Below are positions 13,705 through 16,764 of a stretch of DNA of 16,764 nucleotides, piece by piece. The translations under genes were made by a program, and so were the position numbers. The stretch spans positions 1 through 16,764 of the forward strand of contig JAZOUV010000047.1 in the NCBI GenBank assembly GCA_045658315.1, given 5' to 3'. The notes under the pieces are model-generated. The model did no database searches. It worked only from the letters and a program-made list of their open reading frames with translations, and was not told the DNA's origin. The DNA is from RGIG1995 sp045658315 (GTDB lineage Bacteria > Bacillota > Clostridia > Oscillospirales > CAG-272). The first letter of the stretch is position 1. The number at the start of each line of letters is the position of its first letter.

Positions 13705-14403
13705 ATGCAGTTTTTTGAATCGATTGCTCAGCAATTCAATAAAACGTTTATTGTTGACGACCGATATATGTACTTTCTCAAAGGGTTGCAGAACACTATA
13801 ATAACGGCACTCGCCGCAACCTTAATGGGAATTATAATCGGTGTTATTATTGCTATTATAAAAGTATTACATAAAAAGACAGGTAAGCTTAAATTTCTAA
13901 ATTGGATATTTGAGCTCTACACTACGGTAATCAGAGGTACTCCCGTTGTTTTACAGCTTTTGATTTCCTATAACCTTATTTTTGTTTTTTCAAATAATGC
14001 CGTAATGATAGGTATTATTGCTTTTGGTATAAATTCCGGTGCATACGTTTCGGAAATAATCCGTGCAGGAATTATGGCAGTTGACGATGGTCAAACAGAG
14101 GCAGGTCGTTCACTTGGACTCTCTCAGCTTCAAACGATGAGGCTCATAGTTTTGCCTCAGGCTTTCAAAAACGTACTTCCCGCTTTAGGTAATGAGTTTA
14201 TTGCCCTTTTAAAAGAAACCTCGGTTATCGGTTACCTCGGAGTTATGGATTTGACAAAGGCGGCAGAATCGGTTATCAGCCGTACCGCTAACGTATATTT
14301 CCCGTATCTGACAATAGCCGTTATTTATCTTATAATGGTTCACGGCTTATCAAAGCTGTTCAATATGCTTGAAAGGAGATTTGCACAAAGTGATAGAGGT
14401 TAA
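13705..14403 (+). CDS. Polar amino acid ABC transporter, permease
   Basis: A HisM/GlnP-class membrane subunit of 232 residues. The N-terminus has ~25 polar residues, then TM segments at about 33-53, 65-95 (with VIRGTPVVLQLLI, the conserved 'RGTP' element), 100-117, 155-172 and 198-213. The EAA loop is at 117-153 (EIIRAGIMAVDDGQTEAGRS onward, ending VLPQA), typical of polar amino acid permeases. The ribosome site is weak (AAAGGT), so permease synthesis is probably lower than the receptor's. Its 3' end overlaps the start of the ATPase gene by 14 bases, suggesting translational coupling. Confidence 0.93.
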   Translation: MQFFESIAQQFNKTFIVDDRYMYFLKGLQNTIITALAATLMGIIIGVIIAIIKVLHKKTGKLKFLNWIFELYTTVIRGTPVVLQLLISYNLIFVFSNNAVMIGIIAFGINSGAYVSEIIRAGIMAVDDGQTEAGRSLGLSQLQTMRLIVLPQAFKNVLPALGNEFIALLKETSVIGYLGVMDLTKAAESVISRTANVYFPYLTIAVIYLIMVHGLSKLFNMLERRFAQSDRG

Positions 14404-15112
14404 GAATTTATGTAAATCATTCGGTAAAAACAGCGTATTGAAAAATATTGACTACAAGATAGAAAAAGGCGAAAAGATAGTTATTGTCGGACCTTCGGGT
14501 TCAGGTAAAAGTACCTTTTTGCGTTGCTTGAACCTTCTTGAAGTTCCCACCTCGGGTGAGATTTGGTTTGAAGGAATACAGATTAACTCAAAGACAACAA
14601 AAATTGATACTGTCAGACAAAAAATGGGTATGGTTTTCCAGCAATTTAATCTTTTCAACAATAAAAACATACTCGACAATATAACTCTCGCACCAATAAC
14701 CTTAAAGTTGCAAACGAAAGAAGAAGCTGAAGCAAAAGCAATGGCACTCCTTGAAAGAATTGGACTTTCCGATAAAGCAAAGGCTTATCCATCTCAGCTT
14801 TCGGGCGGTCAGAAACAGCGTGTCGCAATCGTCAGAGCCTTGGCTATGAACCCCGACGTTATGCTTTTTGACGAACCTACCTCCGCACTTGACCCGGAAA
14901 TGGTCGGTGAGGTTCTCCAGCTTATGAAAGAGCTTGCCGATGACGGTATGACCATGGTAGTCGTTACACACGAAATGGGATTTGCAAGAGAAGTAGGAAC
15001 AAAAATTCTGTTTATGGACGAAGGTAGAATTATGGAAGAAGCTCCCCCGCAGGAGTTCTTCGGCACCCCCAAGCATCCAAGACTTCGAGATTTCCTTTCA
15101 AAAGTACTGTAA
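14390..15112 (+). CDS. Polar amino acid ABC transporter, ATP-binding protein
   Basis: A GlnQ-like ATPase of 240 residues, the normal family length. Walker A GPSGSGKS (34-41), Q-loop Q84, signature LSGGQKQR (137-144), Walker B VMLFDEP (157-163), D-loop SALD and H-loop H194 are all intact. I start it at GTG 14390 (MIEVKNLCKSFG), which gives the family's standard N-terminus and has AAAGGAG at 14372-14378. Upstream in-frame TTG codons at 14369 and 14381 lie before or too close to that site. It is the last gene of the operon; the shared terminator at 15146-15195 follows. Confidence 0.93.
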   Translation: MIEVKNLCKSFGKNSVLKNIDYKIEKGEKIVIVGPSGSGKSTFLRCLNLLEVPTSGEIWFEGIQINSKTTKIDTVRQKMGMVFQQFNLFNNKNILDNITLAPITLKLQTKEEAEAKAMALLERIGLSDKAKAYPSQLSGGQKQRVAIVRALAMNPDVMLFDEPTSALDPEMVGEVLQLMKELADDGMTMVVVTHEMGFAREVGTKILFMDEGRIMEEAPPQEFFGTPKHPRLRDFLSKVL

Positions 15113-15145
15113 CAATCAAAAAACTCTAAATAACACCAAACTTAA

Positions 15146-15195
15146 AAAGAGGCTGAGTCAAAAGCGATAAAAACGCTTAAGACTCAACCTCTTTT
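15146..15195. terminator. Bidirectional terminator between ABC operon and prs
   Basis: A long interrupted hairpin: AAAGAGG (15146-15152) with CCTCTTT (15188-15194), TGAGTC (15154-15159) with GACTCA (15181-15186), and AAGCG/CGCTT at the top, with a C-A mismatch and an A-rich internal loop. T runs are present on both strands, so it serves the convergent genes. Confidence 0.8.
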
Positions 15196-15212
15196 AATTT
15201 AACGTATTTAAT

Positions 15213-16313
15213 TTATTTTCTCTTGTCAAGAAGATTGTGAATTCTGTTTACGGGGTTAAGAAGCTCACTTATCGTTGCATCATGGTTAAGTGTATCAATA
15301 AGCATTGCTACGTACTTACACATATTGACCTCGTAATACCACGGTTTTTCAAGAAGCTCGGGCTTTCTATAGTTAAGGTTTGTTGTAAACACTTTCGTAA
15401 TAAGTCCTTTTTCATAGGCTTCATCAAACTTTTCAAAGCCGTTGCAGAAAAGACCGAATGTCGCAAATACGAATATTCTCTTTGCCCCCTTTGCCTTGAG
15501 CTGAGCCGCAACATCAAGCATCGAATCGCCGGATGATATCATATCGTCAACAACGATAACATCCTTACCCTTAACCGATTTGCCGAGGTACTCGTGTGCT
15601 TCAATAGGGTTTCTTCCGTCAACAACTCTTGTATAATCACGTCTCTTGTAAAACATACCGAGGTCAAGACCGATTACTGAAGCATAATACATACTTCTGC
15701 TCATTGCACCTTCATCGGGGGATATCATCATTACGTGTTCTTTGTCAAATATAATATCCGGCACATCTTTTACAATAGCCTTTATCATTTGATATGTAGA
15801 CTGAACACTGTCAAAACCGTGATTCGGGATAGCGTTCTGTACTCTTGCATCATGAGCATCAAAAGTAATTATGTTGGTTACACCCATATTCACAAGTTCC
15901 TGAAGAGATACAGCACAGTCAAGAGATTCTCTTGAAGACCTCTTATGCTGTCTGCCTTCATAAAGCATCGGGATAATCACAGAAAGTCTGCGTGCCTTAC
16001 CCGCTATAGCACCGATTACCCTCTTTATATCCTGAAAATGATCATCCGGACTCATGGGTACCACCATATCGTACATCTTATAAGTTACGCCGTAATTGAA
16101 TACGTCGGCAATAATAAACACATCGTGTCCGCGAAGACTGTGCTTCAAATGGCACTTTGCTTCACCCGTACCGAATCTGGGACAATCTGCATTGATGACG
16201 AAAGAGTCTTCTGTGTTTCTCCATTGTTTAAGATAATAATCTACGTTTCCGGCGAATACTTCGCCGCCTCTCATACTGATTACACTAAGTTCACCAAAAA
16301 TATTATCTTTCAT
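15213..16313 (-). CDS. prs: Ribose-phosphate pyrophosphokinase (PRPP synthetase), divergent long class
   Basis: Makes PRPP from ribose 5-phosphate and ATP for nucleotide, His and Trp synthesis in the cytosol. The 366 residues carry CPRFGTGEAKCHLKHSLRG (44-62), the core FDAHDARVQN (151-160, Mg-ATP site) and the PRPP loop VIVVDDMISSGDSM (252-265). It is about 50 residues longer than the ~315-residue classical enzyme. It also differs at two sites: the usual NANP-type N-terminal motif is absent, and the catalytic-loop YARQDRK becomes YEGRQHKR (118-125), with His where Asp is usual. It belongs to the variant class I associate with Clostridia. The ATG at 16313 is chosen because GGGGGA lies directly before it; an in-frame ATG at 16325 lacks a ribosome site and overlaps this one. 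It has its own promoter. Confidence 0.9.
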   Translation of the reverse strand: MKDNIFGELSVISMRGGEVFAGNVDYYLKQWRNTEDSFVINADCPRFGTGEAKCHLKHSLRGHDVFIIADVFNYGVTYKMYDMVVPMSPDDHFQDIKRVIGAIAGKARRLSVIIPMLYEGRQHKRSSRESLDCAVSLQELVNMGVTNIITFDAHDARVQNAIPNHGFDSVQSTYQMIKAIVKDVPDIIFDKEHVMMISPDEGAMSRSMYYASVIGLDLGMFYKRRDYTRVVDGRNPIEAHEYLGKSVKGKDVIVVDDMISSGDSMLDVAAQLKAKGAKRIFVFATFGLFCNGFEKFDEAYEKGLITKVFTTNLNYRKPELLEKPWYYEVNMCKYVAMLIDTLNHDATISELLNPVNRIHNLLDKRK

Positions 16314-16372
16314 ACTTTCCCCCATAACAGATTTTTTGACGTTTTACTGTAGCTTTAGTAATTATCACCTAT

Positions 16373-16401
16373 ATTATAACACACTTTATCCAAAATGAAA
16401 A
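16373..16401 (-). promoter_or_regulatory. Promoter of prs
   Basis: On the minus strand, TTTTCA (16401-16396), a 17-base spacer and a perfect TATAAT (16378-16373). The leader is about 50 bases. Confidence 0.7.
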
Positions 16402-16648
16402 TACGTTTTTTCAATTTTCATTAATTTTTTATAATATTTTTCAACTCACCAACTTTTGTATACAGATCTGCACTTTTTTATAAACATTCTCTTTCTGCAT
16501 TGTTATTTGTTAATAATATTAAAACATCGCCAAAATTATTGTAAAAGAACTAAAACATACATTTTGTCTTTTATAAATGAGAAATATTATAAAAAAATAA
16601 TTTGCTAAGCTTCCGCTGTGCTCATACCGATGCGTAAAACCAACTAAT
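16402..16648. other. AT-rich spacer without a gene
   Basis: I find no coding frame with a ribosome site on either strand and no clear promoter. A less AT-rich stretch at about 16604-16640 stands out against its surroundings but matches nothing I can name. Confidence 0.5.
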
Positions 16649-16721
16649 AATAAACAAAGTGCAAACATTATAAGCACTTTCCGGAGTGAAGGACTTATAA
16701 TGTTTGCACCAACTGTTTATT
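16649..16721. repeat. Large multi-tier inverted repeat
   Basis: The core is a perfect 16-bp inverted repeat, GTGCAAACATTATAAG (16659-16674) with CTTATAATGTTTGCAC (16694-16709). Its loop carries a small CACT/AGTG hairpin (16675-16688). Outside, AATAAACA (16649-16656) pairs with TGTTTATT (16714-16721) across a small internal loop. Neither end carries a clean T run. It could be the terminator of a gene beyond the right edge, a small RNA, or a palindromic repeat. Confidence 0.7.
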
Positions 16722-16764
16722 TGCACTGCATTTTATCTTTTTACAGAGTGTTATATCTTATCTT

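Noticed and set aside
16694..16709. TATAAT inside the right arm of the large hairpin as a promoter
   Set aside because: No suitable -35 is seen 17 bases upstream, and the hexamer is explained by the inverted repeat.

Overview
This is a low-GC, gram-positive type of sequence. It has strong sigma-A style promoters with 17-base spacers, AGGAGG-type ribosome binding sites, lipobox-bearing binding proteins, a DUF951 protein and a YfhO protein. Several intergenic repeats resemble those I associate with gut Clostridia (Oscillospiraceae/Ruminococcaceae-like); the exact genus cannot be told by eye. The window is ordinary chromosome. I see no transposase, integrase, phage gene, CRISPR array or toxin/defence cassette.

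Layout. Positions 2-1186 hold the 3' part of a protein with a probable NlpC/P60-like cysteine-peptidase fold, followed by a repeat-rich spacer (two-hairpin repeat, long hairpin, terminator). A membrane-anchored bacterial PH-domain protein follows at 1606-2220. On the minus strand, 2429-4704 is a complete polar amino acid ABC importer (binding protein, permease, ATPase), and upstream of it is cinA (4870-6117). A divergent promoter pair then leads to a plus-strand DUF951-yfhO operon (6287-9285), a small CmpB-like membrane protein (9330-9737) and a HAD phosphatase (9792-10433). A methyltransferase-like gene (10489-11394, minus) has a structured leader. Next come tRNA-Arg(ACG) with its own promoter and terminator, and a five-TM protein of unknown function (11866-12480, minus). 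A second complete amino acid ABC importer on plus (12754-15112) converges with a divergent-class PRPP synthetase, prs (15213-16313, minus). The last 440 bases carry the prs promoter, AT-rich spacer and a large hairpin.

How the genes fit together. Two independent three-gene polar amino acid importers lie in the same window, each in the order binding protein-permease-ATPase and each with its own promoter. They have different binding-protein types and so probably different substrates. The other genes are housekeeping or cell-surface functions (PRPP supply, NMN deamidation by CinA, YfhO membrane protein) with no obvious joint pathway.

The strongest leads for something undescribed are regulatory or RNA-level: the competing hairpins in the leader of the methyltransferase-like gene; the hairpin/outer-stem element at 16649-16721; a terminator whose 3' arm doubles as the ribosome binding site of the CmpB-like gene; a dispersed terminator repeat present twice; and a composite repeat spacer at 1241-1470. 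None amounts to a clearly new biological system on sequence alone.
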